Positions 19,467 to 34,190 are shown, counted from the first letter of the stretch. The stretch is 64,000 nt of DNA from Apostichopus japonicus (GCF_037975245.1 NC_092561.1:9795001-9859000); one strand, 5' to 3'. The notes: generated by a model not told the origin, from the sequence alone. Numbers and translations: made by a program.

Positions 19467-22400
19467 CATCCATCCATCAATAAATCCATCAATCCATCCA
19501 TCCATCAATCAATCAATTGTGCTTGCACAATATGTTCTAACCTTCGTGATATAACATACCTATGTCTTATTGTTTTTCTGTCTATTTTAATGTTTCTACT
19601 TTGATGTTTAATATTATCTCTTTTAAGGTTTGATGGTATCGATTGATTGGTTAAAATAAAATAAAATTGGAAAATGTGACATTCTCTCGACAACATTAGT
19701 GTTGCTTACTAAACCTGATGTTCAACGTACATTTCAATGTACCTGGTCAAGTTGAAAATTTGAAATACAAAACAATGATGCATGTTACTTTTTCAAAGTC
19801 ATTCTGACATTAAACATTAGCTGTAAACTATAAATTTGCAGTTTGATATCCTTTTCTGTCAGATTCTTGACTCTACTCACAAATAACTGGAACAGTTATT
19901 TAGTACTTACCCCGTCCCAATGCCTGATGAGAAGCAAGACTAAGGTATTAACATTTTTATAAAAAAACTGAATGACAAATGAAGGCTTCAAAAAGGGGTT
20001 CCCGTCGGGCCCCACCTGGAACTCGACGCCTACACCCAACTGCTACATCCCACATATGCACGTCTCTTGAAAGGAATGTTATTGATATTGTCATTTAGAA
20101 CCATTTGGTCATAAAACCATCGTGACTAACCTCAAATGAGAGTTCGTCCCAACCTAAGAGACCTCCGATGTATCCCAGAATGCCATTCATCAAAGCCAGC
20201 AGTGCGATGAATGCAATCAAGTTACCGGCGATGTTAAGGGCTAACGGTATGGCGGTATAAGCACCGTATGAAGCAGCTTCAATGATATTTCTTTGTTCTC
20301 TGTAGATTTGGAGATAACGCAATTTTATAGGACGCGAATAATTTACCTTGCAAGGGTTGTCGATTGCATTATTCGCTCAAAATAAGGCTATTTGACACTA
20401 TTTGGATGATGATCTCAACAGTATATGGCGATGTAAGCTCCGATATAGCTTTAGCTAAATTCCTTTGTTATCATCATAGGTATATTAGACAACAAACGTG
20501 ATATTAATAGATCTGTATCTCTCATATGTTAAATTTCAACATTTGTTTAGATGATAATCTCAAGTGTCGACACACAAAGAAATGTCATCTAAGTTCTTCA
20601 TAGGCACTAACAGTAACGACCACATACGAACCATGCGGTAGCTTTAGCATGCCACCATGTTATCGTTCCAATTGGGCTGTATTGGTACAGATGTTTAACT
20701 TTACACTTTACAGTAAAACAAATCATGTAAGAAGTAATACAGATTAAAAGTATGAACGACACTACAGAGATGGTACCTCATAAGCCACGGAAAATTTCGT
20801 CTCCTTGTTTGTAATCTTAGTATTTCCCAATTGCACTAGCTGCATTGCATTAGACCCTGGTAGAGTAACCTTTACTTCTTTACCCCCCTCCCCTTACAAA
20901 AAAGAGAGAAAAAACGGAAAATATACTCATTTTTAATTGATACTTTCAGACTTGGTGTTCAAGGTGGAGTTGTAATCAACAACTTAGATATTACTGTGGC
21001 CAAAAAAGAACTGAACAACAAACTATAAATGGATAAATCTAACTTTTATATATTTGTATATTTCGACAAAAAAGTCACATTGCAATCCTTTACCCTTTTG
21101 GTAGGTCCATTTTGTCAACATCTGCATGCCGTGACTTCTCAGTTTCTGGGTAGAAGAGTTTTGAAATAGCTAAAGCCGCTGGAGCAGACATCACAGATGC
21201 GGACAATAGATGAGAAGCACTAATTCCAAAAGCGATGAAGGCGCCAAGGACCCCGCCAGCAATGGTTGCAAATCCACCGGTCATAACGGCATGAAGTTCT
21301 GACTTGGTCATATCTTTTATCATTGGTCGTATCAGTAAAGGCGCTTCCGTCTGCAAAATAAGAACTACCGTGTTAACGAAGCTGGTTTCAAAGCGAACAT
21401 TTTACTCCCTCGGAGTCGCTAGAGTTGTGCAATACCGAAGTGATGCACTTAGACACATTAAGACACATTCACTAAAGAATGAGAATTTCAAAACATAATC
21501 AGTTCAAAGTTTTCTCAGTGTTTTTCTCATTTCACATATAAACCACCTTGCAATTATATAGGGAACGCATTTCCCCCAGGACGGCATCCCCTGCATGGGG
21601 TAACAAAGGAAGGATCCGACCGGGTGCCAATTATTCTAGGTACGCCACTGCGATGCCGTGTAAACTATCGGACTTGGATAAAATTTTAAAATGAATTATT
21701 ACACAAGCAAAACATCAGCAAACCATGTCATGATAATGTCACCTCTGGATAAAGAGAGGTTAACTTCTATGTTACTAACTTTAAAACTTAAAAGGGTTTA
21801 CATGGTTGTCGTAGTAAGAACGAATTATTTCCGAATAGTTAATGTTTAATCTCAATTCACGAGGTGAATTATTTATTCGTAGGAAAGAAATGAATAAGAT
21901 AGAGGGCATGTGTCTCTTCGAGTTTGAAGTATTCTACTCATTTCACAACATGAACTTGGTATAATAATTTTAATTGTCTTCTTTTCTCTTGCAAGCTGAC
22001 ATGTTCTACGTTTATAGCTCTTTTATTTATGTCAGCCATTTTGAATATTATTTTCGAATACAATTCGAATGCACTAATCTTCCCTTTGTATCCGTACATA
22101 AATCTGAGGCACCAGGCCAATAGAAAAGGCTTCAGCAGCTGCGAAATGCGCTCCAGCAAGGCTGAACCAATGTCAAACAATAGAGATTATTACAGCGGAC
22201 AGGCAGTGCCTATTATGTAAAACTGTTCGGCACAAAAGGTTACATCCTACAGGACTTGCAATCTGCATGGCTGCACCGGGAATACTGCAGTCTCCCAGGG
22301 CTCTACTTTAGACACAGTGCCTAAGACGAAGAAGGTGACTGGTGGTGATTGGGAGAGGGGAATGCAATTATCCTTTTGAAGTACCAATACTGTTTACCTG

Positions 22401-25400
22401 TCCAACAAAGATGTTGCCAGCAGCATTCAAGGATTCAGGGCCTGATGTCTGCATTGTTTTCTGCATCAGCCATGCAATCTTTTTGATGATTACTTGCATC
22501 ACCCCCAAGTAATAGAGAACAGATATCACGGTACTGAAGTATATCACAACAGGCAACACCTACAAAAAGATAATGCTCTTTTAGAATTGATCATAAAGTT
22601 CCGCCGTTATACTTCATAACATTATACATTTTCATGGCTAATCCTTTTCTTCGTCGTTCGTTCTAATTGCTTGCTAAATGTTCAACACTAACATCCAAAG
22701 ATATAGTTGATTGTACACTACGTTTAGATGCATTCCTTAAAATCCACATTTACGATTTAAGTCATTTTCCACTTCCACAGTGACTAGAATTCCATAAGTC
22801 GATAATGTCAACGTTCTACCAAGATAGAATACGATAAAGGCGGCTCTTACTTTGAAAGCGAAGAAATGGTCCTGAAAACTATCCCCGAATACAAACTTGG
22901 CTCCTTCATCAGAAAAGTCGAGAAATATTTGGACGACGTCTCCCAACCATTGGAAAGCTCGAAAACCTACTTGGGTTCGGAGAATGACTAGTCCAAAAAT
23001 GAATTGCAATGCGAAACCCCAAAGAACTGGTCTCCACTTAACCTAACATGCACGGGGAGAAATATAGAAAAACGTTGTGTCGAGTAACATAGAAATATAG
23101 AATTGTTCTCGATACGTGTTACATGTTTGACAATCTATCTATACCATGCAACCTACGTGAAGCATGTACGGCATCCTCGATCAACAAGTAATAGCAATCA
23201 AAGAGCAATTTGAACTGTCTGTATGCTTCGGCAGAAATAACGAACCACATATGTCTTGCAGGGGGATGTTCCGGAAAGGGTGTATTCCGGGCACGGGTAT
23301 CATATTATGAATGGTTTTGTTTTACTACAAAGTACATTTCCCAGCTGGAAAACTTTACCATGCTGCTCGTGCGGGTCATTTCTCACTTCTGTATTTATGT
23401 CGGCAACTAGCATTACTATAGACGCTACGGTCTCGTCTTTGGAGAACTGGGTTCGTCATTGTTTTTTGTTTATATCATGATAACAAGAAGACTTTATAAG
23501 ATCAGTTTGCCTTTAGCTTTATACTTTGGTTGCTACGGCCTTTAGCTTTATACATTAACATAGAGGGCAATGGTTCTCTGAAATGGGTGAGGGTGAATAA
23601 ACTCAAAAACAGGAAGTCAGATAATAATTGATAAAAACTTATTAGACAAAGGAGTGATGGCTTAAACTTAAAAAATTCATAACATATGACACTATCATAG
23701 AGATATTATCTCAATGATTGTGGAGAGGCTTGGTATATAAACTCACTTGTCTGGGATATTTGGACGTCACGTAAGTAATGAGAATGAAGACAACTAGACC
23801 ACCAGCAGATACCAGTTGTTTGGGGTTTTCACGACAAAGTACAACCACTACAGCAATAACAATAATCAGAAAGACAAGACAGAGGGTCCTGACAAAGAGA
23901 AGATATAAACAAAACATAGAAAAACAATTGAATTACAAGAATCTTACTTTATATAAGTTTTAATATTATTGTACGTGTTACTTAAAATTTGATAATTTAT
24001 ACAGTCACGTGCTTTAATTTGAATAAATTGCATATCTAGAATAATAAAATACATCTTTCTTATTGTTTAGTTTTTGGACATCCGTACAGTTGCCATACCT
24101 ACTGATTAAGTCCAATCCCCTTAAATGAATAAAAAGAAGAAGATCTGTGCCATGGGATGGTAATTATGCAGTGATTGGGATAAGATAGAGGTGTTTTAGT
24201 ACAATAGCCCGGCCTTTATATTACCCAGAAAAAACATCTTCAGTACCATCTGCTATACAGGTGACCCATGAGGCTTTCAATATACAATTAATACTGCCAA
24301 TTGAACCCTGTGATGTCGGACAATAATCTATTCCAACCATAAATCAACTGAAGCAGTGAACTCCATTGTTGAAAGCAAACATATGAATGACTAGGAAATC
24401 TATTTATATGGCCTTACTGTGGTAGGCTATTCAACATAACAGATATAACAATGCACATGTATGAAGAAGTTTCTGGGTTGTATGTGTTTGAATGACTGCC
24501 ATTTTCTGCTACTTTCGTCATTTTTTATTCGATTTGACTGGAATTTCGTGAGTGGTTTTTGTAAGTTAAGATGTCATTGATGCGATCATACTTTGTAAAT
24601 GTGAAGGTCATTTGATGTTACTAGAGGTCATTTTTTGAAAACGTAAATATGGTAATCCTCCTAGAGTACCAATCATAAATTCCAATCATAAATCCCTGAA
24701 GCAGTGAATTTTATTGATGAAATCAAACACATGAATGGCTAGGAAGTCTTTGATATGGCCTTGTTGTGATATGCTACTCAACATAACAGTTGGACAATGC
24801 ACATATATGAAGAAGTGTTTGGGTTGTAGCTCAGCTTAGCTATATCGATCGTGCGATTCTGCCGAAATTCTGTCACTTTGTGCTACATGTGTTTGAATGA
24901 CTGCCATTTTCTGCTACTTTTGTCATTTTTCATTCGATTCGGCTGGAATTTGGTGAGTAGTTTGTAACACGTGAGTTAAGATTTCATTCATGTGATCATA
25001 CTTTGTAAATATGATGGGCATTTGAGGTCACGAGAGGTCAGTTTCTGAAAACGGTGAAATGGTACTCCTCCTTGAGCGTTTGTAAAAATATGCTGATATG
25101 TTATGGATATAACGTTTGAATGGTGGTGAACCAAACTTGTTAAGGAAAGTATTTTTGATGTTATGTGAGGAAGACCAAAACAGAGCCTTCTGTAGAGTTT
25201 TCAGATATAATGAAATATAGGCCACAGATCATATGCAATTACCACGAAATTCGTTTTTCAATTTTAATTTATGACCAAGACGCGTTTTCGTGTAATTAGT
25301 AAAATTTGTTTGATCTTAATTTTCCCGTCATTTTGAGAAATAATTCCACTCGTGGGAGACTTGATCAAGTCAAATTGTTACTTATTATTCAGGCTTCCTA

Positions 25401-28396
25401 TCTAGTTGTCATTCCTGTACAAGGACTACTTGCAGATTTGCAATTTGAACTTTTCCACAACTGTGTGTTTAATACGACATGTGAGAATGGCCTATATTTT
25501 TGGAACTGATTCCGACTTCAACTTTTCGCTGTGGTACTTCGATTGTAAACAATTTTCACACCGTTCTGATATTGTATGGGTGCAATTTTCGTGAGCAATT
25601 TTAGGTCACTACAGTTATTACATGATATCCACAACAATTTAGCAGATTAAGCAGAGGAATACTTATACTTATATGAGCTTTTGGTAGACGCTCTATTTGT
25701 AATTGCCAAGAATATGTTCTTTCTCCGTTTGTTTTAAATGTTTTTTAGTCTGCTAAGAAAGAGCAAAAAGCAAGGGAAAAAAGGAGACTAGAGGCGACAA
25801 AATCACACCGTTATCTAGCTTATGTCTGATATTTTTTCGTAAACAGAGGCAAGGACAAAACTGCTCAGAAATATTGTCGATCAAAACAATTTTTCAAATA
25901 GAGGCTTGGCTGTGCTTTTGCTGCTGCTGCTTCTGCTTTGTCAATTTGGTGTATTTCCCATATAATGAATTACTTCGAATCAGTTTTATCATGTGAAACT
26001 GTTGCTCTGAGTTCTCTCTAGTTCCGCTGACTAGCTGCGGTCTTTGAAATCACGGATAACTCTTTTGAGGAATCTCTGACGGACACTTATGAGCAAAGTA
26101 CTTGCACATTCCCGCATTTCACACATAGTGTGACATATTCGAACTAACTACGTGTTTTACCACTCATAACTAACATATTGTATCCACGATATGTTGCGCT
26201 ATACCGTTCATTTGGCAACTTTACACACATCTGGTCGTTAATCAATACGAAAAATTCCTGGATTTTTTTTTCAATCTTTCCGCTACACTAAGTCTAAGCG
26301 TTGAGCGTTAGTACAATTACATCCGATTCTCCAAAATACAATATACTGGTCCTGCAATTTGTCTCATAATTATTGCAGAAAAGAGATTTTTAAACATATT
26401 TCACAATTAGCTCATAGATTGAGGTATATTACAGCGCTATACATTTTTTTGAGATCTGTAAACAGGATAGACCACGTGCATTAGGACCAAGGACCGAGAT
26501 TGATATCTACGGCTCTGTTAGGATGTGACAGCGCCCTCTGTTTAAAACGTTAAAGATCCAAATCAGACTATATATAACACGAGTACGACGACGGACTCAC
26601 TATACATCTACCATACAAATATTGCAATACTTTTGAAATTTAATATTTCGATTTTTTTTCAATCAGCACGCTTTGGCTTTTCATGTCAGATAGTCTTGTC
26701 TCAACTTAGTGTTTAAATGGGATGTAATGGTACACCCCATCCAATAAAACTTGATGCAACCTTACATCAATCTCTTCTCCATTACCAATTAAGAAGTAAA
26801 ATTTGGTCTTTTCACGTAGTCATATCGGAAATACGCTTTTACTTTTGATGACGCTGGTGTCACCCTCCTTTTACCCGCTGATCAAAAGCTCTATCACACT
26901 TAATGTTAAACGTTAAAAGAAGCTGATAACTGCATAGCTTTGAATAATTGGCTTACCATTTCACCTTGCTACCCATGTTCTCCGAGATCATTGTAACAGG
27001 GCGTTGTAAGATGTTATTCCATATGGCCTCTCCGTGGAAATCTCTGATAAAGGTGTACACGGCAGCACATACTGCGAGGCCAGTCAAAATCAACATCACT
27101 TTGGCTTCCTCGAAATCTCTGCTACATGCGTATATCAGACCAGCCAGATAAAGCAGTAAGGCAAATAGCAGTATCGCCCGTTTGACGATCACTTTATGCT
27201 CTTTAACCGCCTCCAGTACCGGCTGAATAACGCTATCGATGTACTAGTTTAATGTTAAAACGAAGAATTAAATAAATAAATATACTATTCCAATGAGTGT
27301 GAATTCATTCCTTAGAGTGTCGGATATGAAGATATAGTGAATTCAGTCTTTTTCTCAGATTGCAAATGAAGGATAACTTTTTAATAACCAATTCCGCCTT
27401 CGCCCACCTCACTGCCTGGGGCTTTACTAAATATCCGCTGAAATCCGCTGAATTCCTTTTAGAAATGTATTTGTATGCATTAAAACGTAAAGTTTAGTTC
27501 ACGGAGGCTGAACTTAAAAGAAATGGGAATTAAAGACACGTTTCATTACAACTAAAAAGAACTATATTTCTTTTTGCATTTTCAATGCTTTTGTTACATT
27601 TAAAGCCAATAATTTTGAATTGTTTTCCCCGTTAATCAAATACAATTTATATTACTAAATTATAATGGTAAATATCCGTGAAATTATTAACATACTCTAC
27701 AATTCCAAAGTGTGAGAAATTATCTGTTTTAGAGTCTCCAGTTTGATGACTATTTAGAAGAATCATGAAGTTTCATCTGTTTTCAGAGCTGTTAAATAGA
27801 CATCATTTTAGAAAAGGGATTTCACTCTGAGCAAAAGACCAAATCCAATATTCGACAGAATTATCATTGTGAACACTCTCAAAGAGTAAAATTTCACTCC
27901 TTGGAGTTAAGAAAATTGTGCCATGCGAAGTGAATTATTATTTTGTATATTGACAATATATACACCGGTAATTCTACGAAACTTTATGTTAAAAAGTTAA
28001 CGTTATATATTTGAACGGTTAGGGAGGGGCATTTGAAGGAAATGGAAGGAAGAAAAAACAGACGTGGGAGCTAGGGACGGGCAAGAAAGGGAAAAGCAAG
28101 GGAGGAAGGAAAGAAGCGGCGGAAACGACTGTATATTGAAAAGTTGAACTACATGCACGTTAACTTACCTTCCACATTATAAACTGTACACCGTGCTTGT
28201 CAACTTCGCTATTTGTCAAGCAGTCGTCGCCAGCTCCAGGTGTTTTTTCTGGATCATTTCTCTTAACGTCGCTGACGTCATTTTCTGGATCAAAGCTTGG
28301 ATTGTCAAATCCCTTGCCGTGCTTCCAAATCGAACCGGAAAAGGTACCGTTAAGAGGTGAGTAAATAACAGAAGGCAAATCGTTTGTCATGGTCAT
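16265..28396 (-). CDS. SLC28/CNT concentrative nucleoside transporter, copy A, ten exons, 620 aa
   Basis: Exons: 28396-28169, 27243-26957, 23888-23747, 23042-22851, 22559-22398, 21350-21094, 20299-20131, 18715-18539, 17347-17167 and 16332-16265. All junctions are GT-AG, the phases match, and 1863 nt end at TAG. Length is close to vertebrate CNTs (about 650-690). The protein has a hydrophilic N-terminus of about 100 residues, then the CNT core: [33 protein letters not shown] at the end of exon 5 joined to TEAPLLIRP in exon 6, [21 protein letters not shown] and [13 protein letters not shown]. Residues matching the Vibrio CNT uridine site are present: Q337, T338, E339, E515, N554, S557. Selectivity sites read G336/Q337 and G370/V371, closest to human CNT3 (G/Q, S/V). 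CNTs import nucleosides using a sodium or proton gradient; broad specificity is inference. Exon 9 carries GIQLGGL where copy B has GILLGGL. The 5' UTR and promoter were not located. Confidence 0.95.
16471..16514 (+). other. G-quadruplex-capable G-rich tract, copy A only
   Basis: Runs of three or four G separated by short loops (GGGGATTGGGAAGGGGAAGG and neighbours) on the strand opposite the SLC28 sense strand, in its last intron. The matching copy B sequence (about 48007-48035) has lost most of the G runs. Confidence 0.6.
16868..17135. repeat. TGG/TTG/TGA trinucleotide-based minisatellite
   Basis: About 270 bases of TGGTGGTTGTGA-type units in the last intron of SLC28 copy A, ending about 30 bases from the exon 9 donor (17167/17166). 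Copy B keeps only about 70 bases (48636-48705). Reading frames through it are low-complexity and not coding. Confidence 0.9.
19031..19515. repeat. Imperfect (ATCC/ATCA)n tetranucleotide array, copy A
   Basis: About 485 bases of ATCC and ATCA units in mixed order, in the SLC28 copy A intron between exons 7 and 8. The orthologous copy B array at 50982-51785 is longer and mostly pure. Confidence 0.95.
24330..25075. repeat. Tandem duplication of about 350 bp in SLC28 copy A intron 2
   Basis: Blocks at about 24330-24670 and 24680-25075 share long stretches such as TGTTTGAATGACTGCCATTT and GATCATACTTTGTAAAT. Copy B (about 56930-57020) has only the start of one unit and then joins sequence matching copy A at about 25530, making this intron roughly 1 kb shorter there. 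Confidence 0.75.
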
Positions 28397-31300
28397 GAAT
28401 TATACATGCAGTGAACGTGTGCAAACTGTTGGGCGTTACAAATAATGAGTGAACCATTGTCTTATAGATTCCGTCATTGATGACGTCATAAGATGTTCTT
28501 CCAACAGATTTCGTACATACCCGACATTGATTAAATTGTCAGTTAAATAAACCTTCATGTTTACTTACTTATAATTATGGTGCATGTAAAACAAACGTTC
28601 ATTCATATCATTAAAAAGTAATACTATGTAACCAATATTAAAATGTGTTATGGATCAAGGCGAAATTACATATACATTAAGAGCAATCACTTGTAACCTA
28701 GATCCACTGAGTATTAGAACTACAGGACGGGTCCAGTTTCTAAATCCGTAGGTTTAGCATTTCATGTTGTAACACCAACATTAAATTTGTATACAATTGA
28801 ACCTCGAACAGAACTAAACAAAGTGTCACATAGCTCATAACCTATATAATCGTTAGCTCTGAAACCATCGAACAGTTGTTTTTTGAGTGTAGGATTAACA
28901 CTAGCAGGGAGCTCTGACACATGTGTTACAGAAAACGTAGTAGTAAATAAATTGAGATACTCCGCCATCGTTTTTCACCCCTGTATTTCCTTATAAACAT
29001 CTACATCGTTCCTCAGTTCTGGTTTTATCTTACTTTTATGGTTCCTTATTTGTACTGCGTAAAAGAAATACGTTTTTGGTCGCCATTTTAGAAACACGGC
29101 AAAACACTCACTCACGAACATCCGAGTGAAGCGAATAACCGTGTAAGTTGGCTTCATGGTTAAGCCTAAATGAACGCGCTTCGTGAAATCGTATTTTCAA
29201 AACGTGTGCAAACGTGCGTGCCTGTATGTTCACTCTTTTGTATGTAAGAAGTATAGGAGTCATGAATCTGCCTTCCAAGCTATACAAAATCTTTGTATTG
29301 ACTAGACCAAGGTTTCACTTTGTGCAGTTCCACAAAACGAAAACATGTTTATGAAAACACAAGTTAATGTGTTGTGTTAAACAGTTAAACTGCTTTGAGA
29401 CTTCAAATGGATGTATTTAGCCATCAATAATTACGAACTAGTATATTATAGAAGTGATCAACTCATGATATCGCCTTGCAACTAGACTTGTCAAGTTTCG
29501 CCGAACTAAATAAGACCGATGCGAAAGCGCTATCTGTTAATTTGTCCACGATTTGTGAGCCCATACTTCCATGATTTTAGAGTTCAGAAAGGAAGCCTCA
29601 TAATTTTCCATGTTCAGTTGATATAATTGATGATGGATGTAGCCTATAGATTGCATGTGATAAGGATCGTCGTGAGTTCCATTTGACACGTACATTTGTT
29701 TGGACACGTACGTGGTTTTATTACAATATGTCTGTTCGACTCGCTTGGTTTACCCACTCTACAAGTGTAATGTACAATGTGCTGTGTGCAATGTTCTAAG
29801 TACAAAGTAATATGTGCAATGTTCTAAGTACAAAGTAATGTGTACAATGTTCTACATGTGTGCATTGTTCGATTTGTACTGATCTTGTTCTTTGTGCAGT
29901 GTTATATGTGCAAAGTTATATGTACAATCGATGATATGTACCATATTCTATGTGCGATGTTTACAAACAATGTTCTGCATATATAATATTTTGTACAACG
30001 TTCTACTTGTATGTGCTATTTATAAGATGTTCAACGTTTTATGTGTCTTTCTCATTTAGGTACATCTACAGTGTATGTGTTGAATGTCTATACTAAGTGT
30101 TGAAGGTTGTTTTTCCGTAAAAGATATTATCAACAAATTTTTAACGTTTAGCCGGTCAGTAGAGCACAGTAAACGGACAGCATAGTAAGGTGCAATTTCA
30201 TTTCCTAAATAATAAATTAATTAAAATTACCGTTGAAGCACAACTACCGTTGTGCCTGGGTTAACTACAGAACGATATTTGTATCGGGCTCTGTGTGAAA
30301 CGACTGACCAAATTGATCTGGTTAAACTAATGTTTGCTACTTAACGTGTACCGTTAACACAATCGACTTGTAGTGGGAGTACAACAGTACATAGTTCGAG
30401 TACATTAGGCTCGTATTGCTATGAGTATGAATAGGAGTAAAAGGCTCATGCGTTAGTACTGGTACTAATTGATCTTGCTCTGCATATCTACACTGGACTT
30501 ATAACAAAAAGCATTAAAACAAGTAAAACCTATGAGTTTGAGTACAGGCAACTATGCTAAATTACGAGTAAACGATTGTTTTTGGTGTATTACATGTCTT
30601 ACTAAATGTGTAAAGTAACTAGAGCTACGTTTCACAATACAGACCAACGCGTAAGCTTAGGCCTCTAAGCTTTTTACAGCAGATGTATAAAACAAGCTTA
30701 TACTTGCCTATTAAAATCGAGACGACAGCTTTAATCGATAGCCATTAAACATATTTTGGCCCTATAACTAACTCTGTTGTTGGTTTTGCTTTTTCGGTGG
30801 AGGCGAGGCAAGAAGATTATTTCATAGCTTTCTAAAAGGTATTGAGCTAGTTATATTTAAGCTAGTATTGAGCTAGTTATATTTAAGCTTATTTACTTGG
30901 AAGGACTGGACATGGCAACTCTAGCTACTTTAATATTGTAAAAAGAAAATTAAAATCTTTCGAAAAGCTTACGTATGATTGCTGTCCTGTGTCGGTTTTA
31001 TCGTTTCCACTCATTTTGCTTAAGATGGAACGCTTAACATGCACAGACGTATGCGATCTGCTCCGGATAATTGAAAGGACTATACGTTAACACTGTGTGC
31101 CCTGCTGTACACTGAAAATCTTGTATAAGGAACCTTAATGTGCATATTACCATCGTTCACTGTTTATTGACAATTTATAGTATTTATGATAGGATCTTGA
31201 TTTAAGTTTAAATTTACAACAGTTCTATTTTGAAGTACTCCTTGATGGTGGTAACAGGCAAACGATCTTGCAGTTAAGTAAATACTGCTTGTATTGCTAA

Positions 31301-32219
31301 GTATACATGTTGGACCCGATGTTATGTTTGCTAACCTTTCCATCGAGGCTGTATATGAGACACTGTGATCTTGGTTATCGTCACTCCCTGTTGTATACCT
31401 TTAATACCAGATGCGCTTTACAACACTCTACTTCTTAAAGGGGCTCTATAAAGTGCTCATTTATGCAAACTATTCACACAGTTGCCATATGTTTGAGAAT
31501 TACTTCGTAATCACACAACCCTCGGCCTGCATACTATACACAAATTACAACTAGTTTCTTCGTTTTGCGGGAAACGATACCTCTCTAGTCTGTAGGGATC
31601 TTCAAAATGTGTTAATCACTCGATGGTATATCAGCCAGGTGCATTTTTGTATTATGTACCGTAAAAAATATTTAAAAGGAAATCCACTGACTTCGAGATT
31701 TGATAAATAGGATTTTGCGTAAGTTACGGCGTCCGCCAATTTAAAACTACAATTTATCCTTCCATACATACATGCACCCACCCACCCACCCACCGATTCA
31801 TCCATCCACCCATAGTTCCATCCATCCGTCCATCCTTCCATCCGTCCATCTGTCTATCTGATGTCTGCAATATGATAAAGGTGTGGAAGATAAAGAGTAT
31901 AGTTTACTTTAGTATTCCCAAGTGCTAGGAAGCCACCAGAAATTGGAAACACACATGTAATGATCGATGATGAACAGCGTCCTATACCAAGCCATCTCTT
32001 TTTGAGTGTTCAGAGATTTGCGAGGCAAACTTGTGACCGTCGCACCGATTCCTGCTCCCGGGACCACCAGGTCCCCAGCCGATGGACGAGATTGTACCTC
32101 AGCATCTGACCACTTTCTTACATACCGAAGGAGATAAAGACATCTCATTCACCATCATTGCAGTGCAAGTTGTTTCGAAACCATTGAAAGAACAGAATCA
32201 CTTCTAGTGTCCAGTTTGC

Positions 32220-32367
32220 AACCACAAATGCAATATCAACGAAAATCTCCCGTAAAATACACTGCAAAGCATGCATTTGGAATAGGTCAAGAGCATCTAC
32301 TACTGGTGAGGATGGAACCTAGAACCTAATGATCGTGGGCGGGACACTTTAACCGCTATACCACGCC
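32220..32367 (-). mobile_element. tRNA-derived SINE-like element, second family (copy A)
   Basis: On the minus strand the head reads GGCGTGGTATAGCGGTTAAA (A-box-like) and a B-box-like GGTTCTAGGTTCCATCC follows about 40 bases later. No complementary 3' acceptor arm is present, so it is not a functional tRNA gene. The same element stands at the matching place in copy B, so it predates the duplication. Confidence 0.55.
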
Positions 32368-34017
32368 TTCAAGTTTTACAAAGGCCTTTTTTTGTGGAGT
32401 TTCGGAATCCCAACTAATTTTAATAACTTTCTTTCAAAGTTGGCTAATTTTAACTTAGTTGTGAGCACAAGGACTAATTTGACGTATGTACATACATGTC
32501 CATGGTTTCAGCTTGAAGCGCCAATAAATGTATCATATTTTCCAGTGTTGACTTTAGGTCTAAGTAATTGCACATCAGTTTCTTTACTTCAAAACAAAAA
32601 CTCTTGTTACTGTCACTGGCTCGAGTGTCTTGCTTTAACTCGATCTTGACATCAGTCAAATGACCGCCGACTGCGAGTCAAGTCAAGTCATGTTCAGAGG
32701 TGACTTGAGGCAAGTCATTTGGGTTATCATCCATCTCCAGTGAAATTATTTTGGGTTCAGGCACGAATCAACTTATATCATATACTGGGGTTGAAACCAA
32801 GGGCGGAATGGAGTACCAGTTTACTGTCTCGGAACCGGTACGCCGCTAGTTCCAAGCCGTCGAGCGGGCCACCATGTGAGGTATCGACGGCTCAAATTTC
32901 CTGATGCTTGCGCAGCTTGTTTCAAGTACCCCATTGCAGCAGGTAGAAAGATTTACTCATTGTTTGTTTCATATCAATTCATATATTTAATAACCTTGTT
33001 CAAGTTTTAGTTATCAACACTTATATATCGAAGTATTTGAGCCTTTTTCTAGTGTAAAGTAACTCGACATTGCTGTTAAAAAACATCATACCATATTTGG
33101 GGAAAAGATATTTTTGAACCTTGTCAGCTCAATGCAATCGTCACCGAAATAAAAGTATAAAGTCCATGCTGCAAAACGATATACGTGCCTGACTTGTTTG
33201 ATGTTGTGCATATTCCAAACAATAGACTGCCTATCAACGACGAACTCATCGAAGAAGGTGCCTGTACCGATCAACTTGCTGCAAGGAGACATTTGATGGG
33301 GGCGCTTGCGCTATCTTGGTACAATGAAAACAATGACTCGCGCAAACAGCTGCCTACTATATAGTAACGAGGCTTCGACGGAAGCGTGATACTGTCATCG
33401 AAATATCTTTAATTTTAACACATAGAAACACTTGAAGCACCAGATTAACAGTCTTGTGGGTTAAAATTACTATTTGAATCGAGTTACAACTCACGGCTGT
33501 TTAGCCGCGGCTTACACAGTTGTTCTAAGTTAGGCTCTTACAACGGGCACATAACCTACCGTCTACTGCATATTGTTCACCATGCTAATTTTGATTAGAC
33601 CTTTATGTCGGTGAGACGGCTTTACACAAATATTTGGGCACCAGAGAGCAGGTACTGAACCAAGTACTCTGAGTTGGAGGGGCATCAACAGTTTATGGAG
33701 AGGCATCAATAATTGAAGGAGGGGCACATTACTCATATCTCTTTATTTGTGAAGTTTTGCACACATGATGGTGGGACAGATTGGGGGTTGAGTGGAAGAG
33801 CACAAGTCTTCAAGAGGAAGGGGGTGGCCCATGGTTCCCAGTCTGGCTATGGTACTGCTGGGAGGGGTTAATATTTAAATTGAGCCATATAGCCACATTA
33901 GACAAATATCACCGACTGGTATAGAATATGCAATGTCATGTTGAGGGCAGTTTAAGTTTACAAGTATTGAAGCTAAGTGAAAGCACATCCAAAAACTTCT
34001 GCATTTTTTTAACTTCA

Positions 34018-34190
34018 AGGTACGTTACAGTAATAGAACAGTCAAGATACAATAGTGCTGTGTATACATTGATGATTCAGGTGCTTGGAATAGAGGTCAA
34101 AACTAGGTACGTTGCAGCAATAGAACGGTCAAGATGCAATAGTGCTGTGTAAAAACTGATGATTCAGGTGCTTGGAAAAATAGGTCAAAC
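34018..34190 (+). repeat. 87-bp tandem repeat, two units
   Basis: Units starting AGGTACGTTACAGTAATAGA (34018) and AGGTACGTTGCAGCAATAGA (34105) both continue through AATAGTGCTGTGTA and GATGATTCAGGTGCTTGGAA. Identity is high, so the duplication is fairly recent. Confidence 0.85.

Noticed and set aside
18961-19520. Possible CRISPR-like or spaced repeat array
   Set aside because: The region is a continuous degenerate tetranucleotide microsatellite without distinct spacers, and the genome is eukaryotic.
21938-22180. 80-codon minus-strand frame between SLC28 exons 5 and 6
   Set aside because: Exons 5 and 6 join exactly at the conserved GQTE motif without it, and copy B has frame-breaking indels in the corresponding stretch.
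32308-32367. Possible functional tRNA gene
   Set aside because: A- and B-box-like motifs are present but no acceptor-stem complement or proper anticodon arm can be drawn; its sister at 63643-63702 diverges in the B-box region. A SINE head is the better reading.
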